A stretch of 64,000 nucleotides of DNA from a virus, in IMG/VR virus record IMGVR_UViG_3300030060_004796, positions 1-64,000 of that record; one strand, written 5' to 3'. Of this stretch, positions 19,801-28,391 are shown in pieces. The first letter of the stretch is position 1; each line of letters starts with the position of its first letter. A model generated the notes under the pieces. It was not told where the DNA came from, did not search any database, and saw only the letters and a list, made by a program, of their open reading frames with translations. Made by a program: the position numbers and the translations under genes.

Positions 19801-22204
19801 AGCAGATTGTACATTTGGAGGAAGTTTTTCTAACATTGCACAAATTCAAGCTATTGCGCAAGATATAATTACTGCTATTACACCGCCTCCTGTTTATTCA
19901 TGTCCACCTGGATGTGACTTAGTAACAACATCTGCAGGTCAATTTTATTGTGAATGTATTGATTATTTAGATCCTGAATATATTGATATTACATCACCGG
20001 TTAATATAGAGGATGATTTATATTTTAAAGATGTTTCATGGACAGTAAGTTACGATCCTAAATATAAAGCATGGATGTCTTTCCATGATTGGCATCCACA
20101 ACTAATGATTCCTAGTTTAAATCATTTCTTTACAACAAATACTTATGAAGATCTAGAATCACAGCCAAGTTGTCCTCCAGGATTTACTTGGAATCCTACA
20201 ACACAAACATGTTGTCAAACATACCAAGGAGAATTTGAGGCAGATATTATTGTTGATGAAGTTCCTGTTGAAATAGATATTGATTCTATTCCTTGTAAAA
20301 TAGATATTGTATTAGCTTTAGATGCATCAGGATCTATGGGTCTTGGAGCTGACGGAGCTAATGATAATTGGAATGCTGCTGAAATTTTTATAAATGAGTT
20401 TGTATTTAACCTAGCAGATGAAATGATTATAGGTAATATACAAATAGGATTAAATCATTGGTCTAATCCAACTTTTGCAGGTATTAATGCAGCTAGCGGA
20501 CTTAATCCAATTACAAATGATACATACCCATCAATAGGAAATGGAAATACAGATGTTATTGGTGGTGTTACATATACTTATGCACAAGCAGTAGTACCTG
20601 ATGGAACAGGTGGTTTATCTATGACTAATAATCCAAGATTAGTATATGATGCAAGTGGAAGTGCAGTAACAACACAGTTTTGTTTTGCAACTAATCCTCA
20701 ACAGGGTACTGCAACTGAAATGGCAGAAGCTTATCAGTATTCTCAAAATCAATTATGGGAGGTAAAAGCTTCTGCTCTAGGAGATAGAACATTAGATCCT
20801 GGATATAGAAGAATATTAGTTTTTATATCTGATGGTGGAGATTTTGTAACTCACCCACTTAATCCTGTAGCTAATCCACCAAACATGGATGGAACTGCAT
20901 TTGGTAATACAGGCGGAGGTGCTTTACATAGTCCTCCTAGTAGTGGTGGTGGAATGATAACACCACAAAATAATACTGTAGATTGGAGTAATAACAATGT
21001 AGGGGGTGCTGGAACAGATGCTCTAATTAATGGTCAACAAGTACATTCTCAAAATATAACTATTTTTGCAAGCAATGGAGGAGGTGCACCAGCTGCAGGA
21101 AGTCAAACTGGGTATGAAGCTGTTGCAAATTGTGCTACTTATGGAACTTGTAATAATATGTGGGATGTAGATACAGGTCCAGGATGTAATCCTTTACAAG
21201 ATTGCCCATCAACAGTTGCAAGTGCAATAAGTAGTAATTTATGTACACTTCCTCCTGTTTGTATTTGTCCTCCAGGATATGAAAGAATAACTAGCAATTT
21301 AGATGGTACTGCACCACCTCACCAAGTTTATAGTGATCTAGATGATTGTGAACCAGAAAGAGCTGGTATATGTAGAAAATTAGAATGTGAATGTGATGTT
21401 GCTAATTTACCAATACCAACTATTCCTACTACAACAACAGGAAACTGCCCAACAGATATTTTAAATGGAATAGCTTTATACTACAATGAAGACACTTTTG
21501 TAGGAGATCCATCTTGGACAGGATACTCTAGTAATCCTGTAATGTGTCATTATGATTATGAATGTTGTGTTGAAGGTACAACAATTAGAGGTGGAATATG
21601 GAAACATAATGATAGATGTGATTTATTTGCAAACTACTATGGTAAAAATTATCCATGGGAAGTTGAATGGGTAGAAACTGTTGGTCAATCCGTAAATACT
21701 ATTAGAAGTATTGAATATCAATTAGAGTCATATATTTATAAAGGTAACTTAGCAGATGATTGTGGTGACAGGTTCCATGATTTAGATTGGAATTTTGATG
21801 AAGCTATTATTCATAACACAGAACAAGTTTCTGGATTACTAAGATTTAATTTAGATCCAAAAAATAATGTACCTTTGATAACTGAATACCCAATAATTAC
21901 AGGTAATGATATTCAAATACTATATAGTAAGGTAGAACAAAAATATAGATTTAATCAGTTCTGGGATATTACAAGAGACAGAGGAGAGTTTGATCCTAAC
22001 TGGAATTCATCAATATTTATAACACAGTTAAACGGTTACATAAGAGATCTAAATCAAGCAAACTTAGATTACTTTAAACCTTCCTTACAACGTAAGAAGT
22101 TTAGACATTACTGGAATAAAGTAGTTCTTAGAAAAAATATTTCAGGTAATAGAAAAATGATATTTAAATTAGCTAATACAAAAATTAATGCATCCTTTAG
22201 ATAA
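13805..22204 (+). CDS. Giant tail hub / stabilisation protein with two inserted VWA domains
   Basis: A 2799-aa protein. The first 1600 residues contain segments typical of crAss-like tail-hub proteins: FVKGMTKDPDSSMITKEQW near the N-terminus, a beta-rich region, and a YDPNYDLVYFSKKDF block. The C-terminus has KYRFNQFWDITRDRGEF and a basic tail. Two VWA domains interrupt this scaffold. VWA1 (about 1679-2030) has an intact MIDAS motif D1689-x-S1691-x-S1693 and a later IFDG. VWA2 (about 2160-2480) has D2173-x-S2175-x-S2177 and ILVFISDGGD. Each is bracketed by CPPG Cys loops: C1631 and C2033, C2123 and C2488. The scaffold strand SWTVSYDPKYKAWMSFHDWH (from 2078) lies between them. VWA domains bind ligands through a divalent metal, so host adhesion at the tail tip is likely. 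The last base overlaps the next start. Confidence 0.82.
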   Translation: MAEKQNTPKLQNTSDIDTDVFVKGMTKDPDSSMITKEQWTHARNAINNSVDGDLGTLGNEPANKQCSSAPFTIIGAIHLYGDKWVLFSTNNQQSEIGTWDDSECKYERIVNDFSCYQCLEQLGGIEETPCLNFNTQHLITGASKENFDCSWQVYWDDGVNPSRTLNLDNIPWKQNVISDEGADCVIYEDAIPLCLDCEKIRLAPLIDIPCIELSKSVDGGQLRNGSYQVYIAYVINDQKIGDYYGISNIQPLFAHEDMLSGLEIKISNLDKEFEYYELVIARNTQGEQTAKQIGFYSTEQTNISIDYINEKLPSKPLGTLPLTTPAYERSDKMYVVNDYLIRQGPTEQFDFNYQPLANNIHVHYTVTEFPDDYYAKGGNKPTFMRDEVYSFFIRFVYNTGEKSASYHIPGRAPYNWPGITDPAGNNPNVLDPWPGNNDLGTALWNQNGGLGTADVDRLFEVHNTADDGWNPAGIASNTLELQTDDGGRVIREGHMAYWESTERYPQDPVRWGDLCGQPIRHHKMPDETTAYVGMFEDPTGATVVNPNNFLDRTGQNNATINVLGVRFTNIAWPRFNASSDELCGPDNGAPTGPRIPNIVGYEILVGSREGNKSIIAKGITRNMRRYNLPNTSTGHEIGTGNLTGYMANYPFNDCNADPYLSAGNDWTYTRNGGIVNPGGNYTAGDTATNIFTFHSPDTSFNKPFLSPYELKSYGICTGTQVGNFVKSEKHPQHKLLRNISMWIAIIVGAGYAIGEMRGKKNKKMIPPKALNVGLVGFGEQHGGNRTTIVNTPSTSFANGWTAIATTTSASFNENTTARSGGRQGSAAPYDDGSNVVGGVVTGAGTSTAPTWAPIGSLGRLDTDGDQFMMANYNTNLANPLTGINSGAGGQGVLLSTATVAGAPKLFHSGSRALGMNIGYEPNVRNNMRNWGPNRGYIGAGEEWTYEGTRFESMPSLTQILFGAYQFMMFTAEGGQVIIDLIYNLVSYQDYAWKYNSQGLYWSTQQRSAGGVFRQLVNKGRYVGSSMQNLTANIRINNVQRPKTVVINTVTNGADFDPIGTFDQSRFCIGPTSTGGILGAWFNPGAEVNSTIGAHYCALKTNFTNQYGQIDQIKQIPVGCITYFADQIKPEDDHSPRDLDDMLFTTDIVYGGDCYINRYSEKVIMPFFWDFQKDMPDGMPYDYKLRANVPRPVFWMDTKKFELSQLVRDIVNFGWLISQITGGGGGGLSNSLPSGLFVLDRPTGDLGGDDGTNQTTGAGGIGAPSGGGPGALANAPNMAVSATQDNNRRSIFHVVNGYMYTHCNGVNEFYCESPINTAFRDWEDVDEKRHYDRLEYTDVDALFHADIIKKDNYYKYDTSLSKSRFNTQLISYGFIQARDYDPLVAEDCYTHYPKRLMYSLQAQLEAKKDFWRVFLPYNYKDFKNKVNVIKPVSKSGAMILFPHLSPVLWQGVDQLETDLGTKLTIGDGGLFSQPPQAIVNADLPHEYGSCESARSVVNTPSGLFFISQAQGKIFQYTQGLTNIADQGMKQWFNKYLPSILLKQFPEMEHCDSWIDNPVAGVGCQSVYDPNYDLVYFSKKDFECTLPECIDYVPCEGFVYNHSKCENVEPQACCPEGDDPYNPYVFVPGGPTCPPGFAVVSCLNGSPCCTDYSGNPPFPATITEPTCERIITLPAEEDQSSGQVDIVFAVDSSNSVDGAIPQNVGNMQNFVRTMITELNINNGITNGDIRVGLIHFGGGRAVRFPLFNGQQSSLPNSDEMFEFANQITLTNSVPTLLNWIGNPGAWNGTFHPADYRSTYGAASNSIANGGPSYDLPYGTDILAGIWGGQNLLYGLGARACPKVLITIFDGPMGYKCDGGGVAGANNPLAGSAGAGFFYTNTPYSVGGITGPDTFNGMTVPDPALVAAGTPAISTPDIRWDDASLGGGYDPCFNTNQGFAQTANAYDAQWFETNVRAAGNYTQQVPFIQKNYSIVVDPQGSAPTATHIAYSERYAGGGGLLPADCTFGGSFSNIAQIQAIAQDIITAITPPPVYSCPPGCDLVTTSAGQFYCECIDYLDPEYIDITSPVNIEDDLYFKDVSWTVSYDPKYKAWMSFHDWHPQLMIPSLNHFFTTNTYEDLESQPSCPPGFTWNPTTQTCCQTYQGEFEADIIVDEVPVEIDIDSIPCKIDIVLALDASGSMGLGADGANDNWNAAEIFINEFVFNLADEMIIGNIQIGLNHWSNPTFAGINAASGLNPITNDTYPSIGNGNTDVIGGVTYTYAQAVVPDGTGGLSMTNNPRLVYDASGSAVTTQFCFATNPQQGTATEMAEAYQYSQNQLWEVKASALGDRTLDPGYRRILVFISDGGDFVTHPLNPVANPPNMDGTAFGNTGGGALHSPPSSGGGMITPQNNTVDWSNNNVGGAGTDALINGQQVHSQNITIFASNGGGAPAAGSQTGYEAVANCATYGTCNNMWDVDTGPGCNPLQDCPSTVASAISSNLCTLPPVCICPPGYERITSNLDGTAPPHQVYSDLDDCEPERAGICRKLECECDVANLPIPTIPTTTTGNCPTDILNGIALYYNEDTFVGDPSWTGYSSNPVMCHYDYECCVEGTTIRGGIWKHNDRCDLFANYYGKNYPWEVEWVETVGQSVNTIRSIEYQLESYIYKGNLADDCGDRFHDLDWNFDEAIIHNTEQVSGLLRFNLDPKNNVPLITEYPIITGNDIQILYSKVEQKYRFNQFWDITRDRGEFDPNWNSSIFITQLNGYIRDLNQANLDYFKPSLQRKKFRHYWNKVVLRKNISGNRKMIFKLANTKINASFR

Positions 22205-25200
22205 TGAAGAAACCAAACCTTAAATATAATTTACCTAGTTATTCTGAAAAGTTTTTAGAATCTCTTAATCCTAGGATGCAGGCGTTAAGATCCTCATTAG
22301 GTTATAGTGATTATTCTCCTTTTAGAAATGAACCTTTCATAGATATTAAAACTCCAACGGGTATGATAGATATGTCAAATACAGGTATTCCATTATATGC
22401 TAATGGTAGGCTTTTAGCTCCATATTCTGGATTACATAATATGGGAACAACAAACGTTAGAGAAATACCTGCACGTAACATAGAAAATTTTACAGTCAAA
22501 TTTCCATTAAAAAAACATTTAGATAACAAGTTTAGACTTAGTGGAAATGTAAATCCATCAATTAATCTTAATAGTCCGTATTTATTAGATCTATATGGTA
22601 GATTAAGAGGAGAATATAATTTAAATAAAAATGTAAATATTTTTGGAGAAGCAACTACATCAACAACAGATGGTGTTAGTATTAATCCAGCAACAATAAA
22701 AGGTGGTTTAAATATTAATTTCCAAGATGGTGGTCAGTTAATGAGAGCTCAATATGGAATAGAACCTTATTTAGCAGTTCAAGATAATACATATGTTGAT
22801 ATACCACCACCACCTCCAGCACCAACAAAAGTTATAGATCCATGGCCTCAAGGTTCATATAGACCAGCTGATCCAGAACCTGCATGGTATAAAAAATTAC
22901 TTAATGTTGTAGCTCATCCAATGGAGGCTTTTGGTAGAAGTATTGCTAATCAAGATTGGTGGACAGGTGACTTGGGACAAGGAATACCAATGAGTCCACA
23001 ACATAGTGCAAGTACTTTGGGTGGTTTTGATTTGCTCAATACATTTGTTAATCCTGCTAGTTGGATAGAAGATGTAACTGATTCTGAATCTTTAGGTGAA
23101 GGTGCCCTTAATACAGCAATGATATTACCTATTTTTAAAGGTGGTAAAGTAATTAAACATGCAGATGAAGTTGTTGATGCTTCAAAACAAATAACTAAAG
23201 GTTCAGGTAAAGTAAAAATAGAAGATCCAAATGCATTATATAGAGTAGTAGATGTTCCTGTGGGAACAAGTGCAGATGAAATAGTTAAAGCTGCAGAGTA
23301 TGGCACAACAATACCAAAAGTAACAACTACAGGAAGACGTACAGGATATTCACAATTACAAAGAGAAACTCCTTTTGATGTATTAAATACTACTAGTAAT
23401 CAAGGATGGATTTTAGGTAGAGGAACAAATGATCCAGGTAATTTACTAAATTTATATGGAGGAAAAAATCCTTATGTAATAAAGATGGGTAGAGGAAATC
23501 CTTATGTAGGAGCAGAAAGTCTTAGTGCTATTAATCAAAGAACAGATATTTTAAGAAATTTTACTTTTCCATACACTCAAAATGTAGGAAAATGGAATCC
23601 ACTTAAAGGTCAATATGATTTACCTTTAGAACTGGGTGCAGGTGTATATACAACAGTTGGAAAAAGTGTAGATGATCTTGCCAAGATAATGCCAGGATCT
23701 ATTGTTAATCCTAATATGGTAAGTAGAGGTAGCAATAATATTACTACAATATTTGGTCCAAAAGGTTTTCAAGTTAGACAACCACAAGAAGTTTTACCAA
23801 TGAGTGAATATATAAAACGTGTAGGAAATAATCCTAATTTTAAATTTAATCTAGGAGGATCATTACCAAAAGCACAAGAAGGACCAGGCACTGATAATGA
23901 AAGATTAGATGCACATTCACTACATCCTGTTGCATCTCAGTCAAACTGGAAAGATTTACTAAGTTATAATATTAATCCATTAAATTGGCCTAATATTTTT
24001 AAACATAGTATAACAAGACCAGCTGAAATAGCTTTTCAAGGAGGGATAAATGAATGGTTAGCTGCAAATGTAAGACCTGGTGAGTATCCAAATATACCAC
24101 AATTAATAGGTGAACTTGAAGGTGGAAACCATTATATGAGAAGTATTAAAAATCCTGGTGGATATATTATGAATCAGGTAGATTCAGAGCCTTGGACAGA
24201 TAAGCAGGGAGATTTAACAATTGATGAAGAAGCTTGGAGAATGTCTTTGGGATTACCTGGACAACCTGGAGACATACCTAATAAATATATATTTAAATCA
24301 GATAATGTACCTTCTATAGGTGCAAATGAAGGAGATGTTTTTTATACTACAGATTTATTTGATTGGGATAAAGCAATTAATAAATTTAATAATCTAAGAA
24401 ACGAGTATGGTACAGAAGACTTTGATTTTTCTGATGTAGAAAATTTTAACCCAGCACAACGTTCTAGGGATCTAGACACTGAATATTGGAAGAAAAAAGA
24501 AGAGTATGAAGAAAGCATGAAGGATTCAGATGAAGAAATAGATTTTCATAGTACAGAAGAAGCTAAAATATTAAGGGAACAAATTAAAAACTTTGAGATG
24601 ATAAAAGGATATCACAAAGTACTAGATAAAAGTGGACAACCAATTCCTAATACTTATAGTTTTGTAGGAGGAGGATCTGATTATATAACGGATAGGGGGT
24701 TTGAAGAAGGCCACACCTTAGATCCTTTTGCAAATCTTACAATGAGTATGGGGGAAGATGATAAAGGTAGATTTATATCTTATTATGATAAATATGATTT
24801 TGATAGTCCAATAACTAGGAATTTTATAACTCCTATAAATTTCTATGATAAAAGATATATAAAACAAAATGATGATGGACAATGGATAATAGATCCAGAT
24901 CTAGATCCAGATCAACCAAGGAAACAAGATGGTGGTGGTGTAGACTTTAGCTCACTTCAAAAAGGAATTAAATGGGTTGAAAGTTTAAATGGTGAGTTAA
25001 TGAAAAATACACAATCATCTGCATCAGGTTACTATGGACAACTTTTTGATGAAATAGAATATGATGGAACAAGAGATGAATTTATTGCTGATACAACTTT
25101 TCAAGATGAGCTATTTAGAAAAAGAGCACATGGTGAAATTGAAGGTGTCCCAGGATTAATATCTAATGGAATAGAACTAGCAGAAGAATATAAAGATGTA

Positions 25201-28200
25201 GATCATGGACTAACTACTTTAGAAATAGCTGGTTTATCTAATATGCTAGGAAGACAAGGAACAAGAGAATATCTTGGAAATGTTATAAGAGATGGTAGAA
25301 CACTTGCAAATGTATTTCCACATTTATATGGAGATGATGTAAATCAAGCAAATAAAACACCTGATGAATATATTCAAAAGTTTAATGAAGGCCTAACAAA
25401 AAGAGAAGGTGGTGAATTTTTAAATAAAATAAGAAGACTAAATCAACAATTAAAAATATATAACTCTGGTGGTAGAATATCTCCACTAGCAAAAAAAGAA
25501 TTGATTGATCTAGAAATGATTAAACCTAAAATGCAAGGTGGAGGGTCAGTTCAACAAAGTTCTTATGTAACTAAAAGAGGAGATAATCTAAGTAGGATAG
25601 CTAGAAATAATAATATGACATTATCTGAGTTATTAGAATTTAATCCAAGATATTTAAATAACCCAAGTGCAATAGGAGTTGGAGATGTTATACAATTGTC
25701 TGATGCACCAGTTCAAAATAACTCTACACCTAATATGGTGTATGAAGTAAAGGGTGGAGATAGCTTATCAAAAATAGCAAGTCAATATGGTATAAGATAC
25801 CAAGATATTGCAGCATTAAATAATATAAATGATCCTACTAAAATAATGCCTGGACAGGTTATAAGACTTCCAGATAATGCTGTTGTTAGAGGATCTAATG
25901 TAACACAACAACAACATAGAGCACATTCAGTATATATACCTAGTCAAAGTAATGTTATTGTAAATTCAAATACTGGTACAAATGAAGTGTGGGCTAAAAG
26001 AGAACTAGATTCTGATGGAAATTGGAAAACTACAGGTAAACGTGCTTTAATCAATGAAATAAATAAAGATACTCAAGCAAATAGAATTGTTAGAGGTATG
26101 AATGATGTTGCTGAATCTGAAACAATAAATTATACAATTCAGAGTGGAGATATGCTAGGTAAAATAGCACGACAAAATGGTGTATCTGTACAAAAATTAA
26201 TGGAGGATAACAATATCACTGACCCTAGAAGAATACAACCGGGTCAAGAACTTACAATAAATAAGTCAACAGGAAATCCATATATTATTGTGGATGAAAA
26301 AGCTGGAAGAATGCATGTATATTATCCAGGAAATTCTGATCCAGTAAAGAGTTATCCTATTGTATCAGGATTAAATGAAGGAGATGCACAAACTAAAACA
26401 GTGATTAAATTCTTTAAGGATAATGAAGAAATACCACAAGAAGAACTTCAACCACTTATGGATAAACATGGTTTTGATGAGGTTGGACAAATTACATCTC
26501 TTCCAGGATATACTAGTGAAACAATGTGGGATCTTGGAAACAAATCAACGGGTGCTGGTGTTTACACTATTGATGCAGTAAATGAAAAAACTAAATATAT
26601 GGGAAATTCTTCTTCATTTGTATTAGCAAATCAAGCAGGTGATAGACCTGGTACAGTAATACACTCTACACCCAGTGCAAGTATGACAGGAAGATTAAGA
26701 GCATTAGATGAGGGTATGTCAGGTGATGAAGCTAGAGCATTAGGTATTGGTACAAATGGATGTATAAATGGAACTTGTAGTGCAATGACAGAATTATTTG
26801 AAAATCCTGATATAGGTAATGGAACACAAGTGTTTGTATTACCTGAATGGGAGGGAGATAACTTTGTATATGAAAATGGTCAAATAAACTTTTATACAAG
26901 ACAGTCAAATGATGAAAGATCAATGACATATGAAACAGAAAGCGGTCAAGTAATGGTGAATCCTCAAGGGTTAAATGAAACTCCAGGAAATAAGCAAGGT
27001 AATTATAAACCTATTAATATTACATTTGACAAAGAATACTATCAAAATAATTCTGAAAGATATGATGGAAGTGCTGACAATGAGAATGCAGAATTTAAAA
27101 AACATACACAACCATTTTTACAAGCATTGACAGGTAATAAAAAAACCATGATGGATAAATTTGGAATGGATGGAGATACATATAATGATCTGTCTATGAT
27201 TGCTTTTGGAATTTATGCTTATGAAAGTGGAATGGGAGATATTAATAGTAGTCTTGAAAATGCAACAAAATTTGCAGCAAAAGCTGGAGGTATGGGTCAA
27301 ACTAATCCAGACGTAGTTTCTAAATACAATACATATGGTTTAAGAGATCAAGATAATAGTATAGGTTTTACACAAATACAATGGCAATGGTTAGATGAAG
27401 AAGAAAAAGAAATGTTAGGGAAATTAGATATTGATGAATCTAACTATGCGGAACATTTAATGGATCCTGCAAAATCTGCAGATGTAACAATGGCTATATT
27501 ATACAACCGTCATAAAAATAATCAATCTGCAGTAAATATAAGAAATGATAAAGCTAGAGAAGAAGCAATAGCTAATGGTGAAGAATTTAAAGACAGTGAT
27601 AAAGAAGTTTATGATCCTTTTCTATATCTTCCAAAAACCTGGAATAAAGCGGATGGATATACAGATATGGTAAATAAATATACTGACTACATTACTGTAA
27701 CAGAAACAGATATTGATGATGTTGATAATAGTGTGATTGTCAAAGGAGAATACTCTGATGATAATGAAGCATATAACATAAGAGAAGAACTGAAAAGACA
27801 AGAAAATTTACATGGCCCTAATGCAGATTGGAAAAGTAAATCTACACAAATTATTGAAGATGTAGGTGATTTCCTTGGTGTAGATGGTTACACAGCTGAT
27901 GAAGGTGTAGTAGGAGATGTTCTTGACAAAGCTATGGACTATGTTGGAAAGGACGCAAAAGATGTAACATTTGGTAATATAGCATCAGATGTTTATGATG
28001 TAGGTGCGCAAGCAGTAGATAGAACTATAGATTCTGTTGTTGATGGTTATCAAGCTGTAACAAATGCTGCATCAGATGCTGCTGATGCTGTTGGTGAATG
28101 GTGGGATAATGTAGATTTGAATCCTCTTTGGAAACTAGGAGGAGAGTTTGGAGTAAAAAATCAAGTACAATTTTATGATGACTATATCAGTGGTGTATAC

Positions 28201-28332
28201 AAAGGAACAAGACAAGAAAATAGTGCAAATAAATTATATGATAAACTAAATAGAATGTATTACAATGATTCTAAGAAATCAGGTAAGAGTCAAATTGATG
28301 TTATGAGATCTATCCTGCATGGCAATAGGTAG
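22204..28332 (+). CDS. Giant multidomain virion protein: three LysM, two muramidase-like domains, L,D-transpeptidase-like domain
   Basis: A 2042-aa protein. Residues 109-175 form a small outer-membrane-barrel-like beta module that ends at a GG linker (176). About 230-400 resemble linker and toxin-like segments (ALYRVVDVP, R347). A second linker, GGSLPKAQ, lies at 551-558. About 918-1060 resemble a lysozyme-type domain with E926 in WVESLNG and SGYYGQ. LysM repeats, which bind peptidoglycan, lie at about 1121-1168, 1179-1225 and 1308-1356. About 1359-1570 match a YkuD-type L,D-transpeptidase with H1487 and C1520 (GTNGCIN), but the usual Arg after the Cys is Asn. About 1660-1790 resemble a lytic transglycosylase (E1674 in YESGMG; GFTQIQ). 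Probably carried in the virion to open the cell wall during entry. Its ATG overlaps the previous stop. Confidence 0.8.
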   Translation: MKKPNLKYNLPSYSEKFLESLNPRMQALRSSLGYSDYSPFRNEPFIDIKTPTGMIDMSNTGIPLYANGRLLAPYSGLHNMGTTNVREIPARNIENFTVKFPLKKHLDNKFRLSGNVNPSINLNSPYLLDLYGRLRGEYNLNKNVNIFGEATTSTTDGVSINPATIKGGLNINFQDGGQLMRAQYGIEPYLAVQDNTYVDIPPPPPAPTKVIDPWPQGSYRPADPEPAWYKKLLNVVAHPMEAFGRSIANQDWWTGDLGQGIPMSPQHSASTLGGFDLLNTFVNPASWIEDVTDSESLGEGALNTAMILPIFKGGKVIKHADEVVDASKQITKGSGKVKIEDPNALYRVVDVPVGTSADEIVKAAEYGTTIPKVTTTGRRTGYSQLQRETPFDVLNTTSNQGWILGRGTNDPGNLLNLYGGKNPYVIKMGRGNPYVGAESLSAINQRTDILRNFTFPYTQNVGKWNPLKGQYDLPLELGAGVYTTVGKSVDDLAKIMPGSIVNPNMVSRGSNNITTIFGPKGFQVRQPQEVLPMSEYIKRVGNNPNFKFNLGGSLPKAQEGPGTDNERLDAHSLHPVASQSNWKDLLSYNINPLNWPNIFKHSITRPAEIAFQGGINEWLAANVRPGEYPNIPQLIGELEGGNHYMRSIKNPGGYIMNQVDSEPWTDKQGDLTIDEEAWRMSLGLPGQPGDIPNKYIFKSDNVPSIGANEGDVFYTTDLFDWDKAINKFNNLRNEYGTEDFDFSDVENFNPAQRSRDLDTEYWKKKEEYEESMKDSDEEIDFHSTEEAKILREQIKNFEMIKGYHKVLDKSGQPIPNTYSFVGGGSDYITDRGFEEGHTLDPFANLTMSMGEDDKGRFISYYDKYDFDSPITRNFITPINFYDKRYIKQNDDGQWIIDPDLDPDQPRKQDGGGVDFSSLQKGIKWVESLNGELMKNTQSSASGYYGQLFDEIEYDGTRDEFIADTTFQDELFRKRAHGEIEGVPGLISNGIELAEEYKDVDHGLTTLEIAGLSNMLGRQGTREYLGNVIRDGRTLANVFPHLYGDDVNQANKTPDEYIQKFNEGLTKREGGEFLNKIRRLNQQLKIYNSGGRISPLAKKELIDLEMIKPKMQGGGSVQQSSYVTKRGDNLSRIARNNNMTLSELLEFNPRYLNNPSAIGVGDVIQLSDAPVQNNSTPNMVYEVKGGDSLSKIASQYGIRYQDIAALNNINDPTKIMPGQVIRLPDNAVVRGSNVTQQQHRAHSVYIPSQSNVIVNSNTGTNEVWAKRELDSDGNWKTTGKRALINEINKDTQANRIVRGMNDVAESETINYTIQSGDMLGKIARQNGVSVQKLMEDNNITDPRRIQPGQELTINKSTGNPYIIVDEKAGRMHVYYPGNSDPVKSYPIVSGLNEGDAQTKTVIKFFKDNEEIPQEELQPLMDKHGFDEVGQITSLPGYTSETMWDLGNKSTGAGVYTIDAVNEKTKYMGNSSSFVLANQAGDRPGTVIHSTPSASMTGRLRALDEGMSGDEARALGIGTNGCINGTCSAMTELFENPDIGNGTQVFVLPEWEGDNFVYENGQINFYTRQSNDERSMTYETESGQVMVNPQGLNETPGNKQGNYKPINITFDKEYYQNNSERYDGSADNENAEFKKHTQPFLQALTGNKKTMMDKFGMDGDTYNDLSMIAFGIYAYESGMGDINSSLENATKFAAKAGGMGQTNPDVVSKYNTYGLRDQDNSIGFTQIQWQWLDEEEKEMLGKLDIDESNYAEHLMDPAKSADVTMAILYNRHKNNQSAVNIRNDKAREEAIANGEEFKDSDKEVYDPFLYLPKTWNKADGYTDMVNKYTDYITVTETDIDDVDNSVIVKGEYSDDNEAYNIREELKRQENLHGPNADWKSKSTQIIEDVGDFLGVDGYTADEGVVGDVLDKAMDYVGKDAKDVTFGNIASDVYDVGAQAVDRTIDSVVDGYQAVTNAASDAADAVGEWWDNVDLNPLWKLGGEFGVKNQVQFYDDYISGVYKGTRQENSANKLYDKLNRMYYNDSKKSGKSQIDVMRSILHGNR

Positions 28333-28340
28333 CTCAAATA

Positions 28341-28370
28341 TTAGCAAATCTCATGATTATTTAGTATATT
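28341..28370 (+). promoter_or_regulatory. Promoter-like element between two giant genes
   Basis: TTAGCA (28341-28346), an 18-base spacer and TATATT (28365-28370) lie in the 59-base gap. The arrangement is nearly the same as at 1381-1410 (TTAGTT, 18 bases, TATATT). The start at 28392 is 22 bases downstream. Confidence 0.4.
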
Positions 28371-28391
28371 AATAAAGTAAACTGTAACTTA

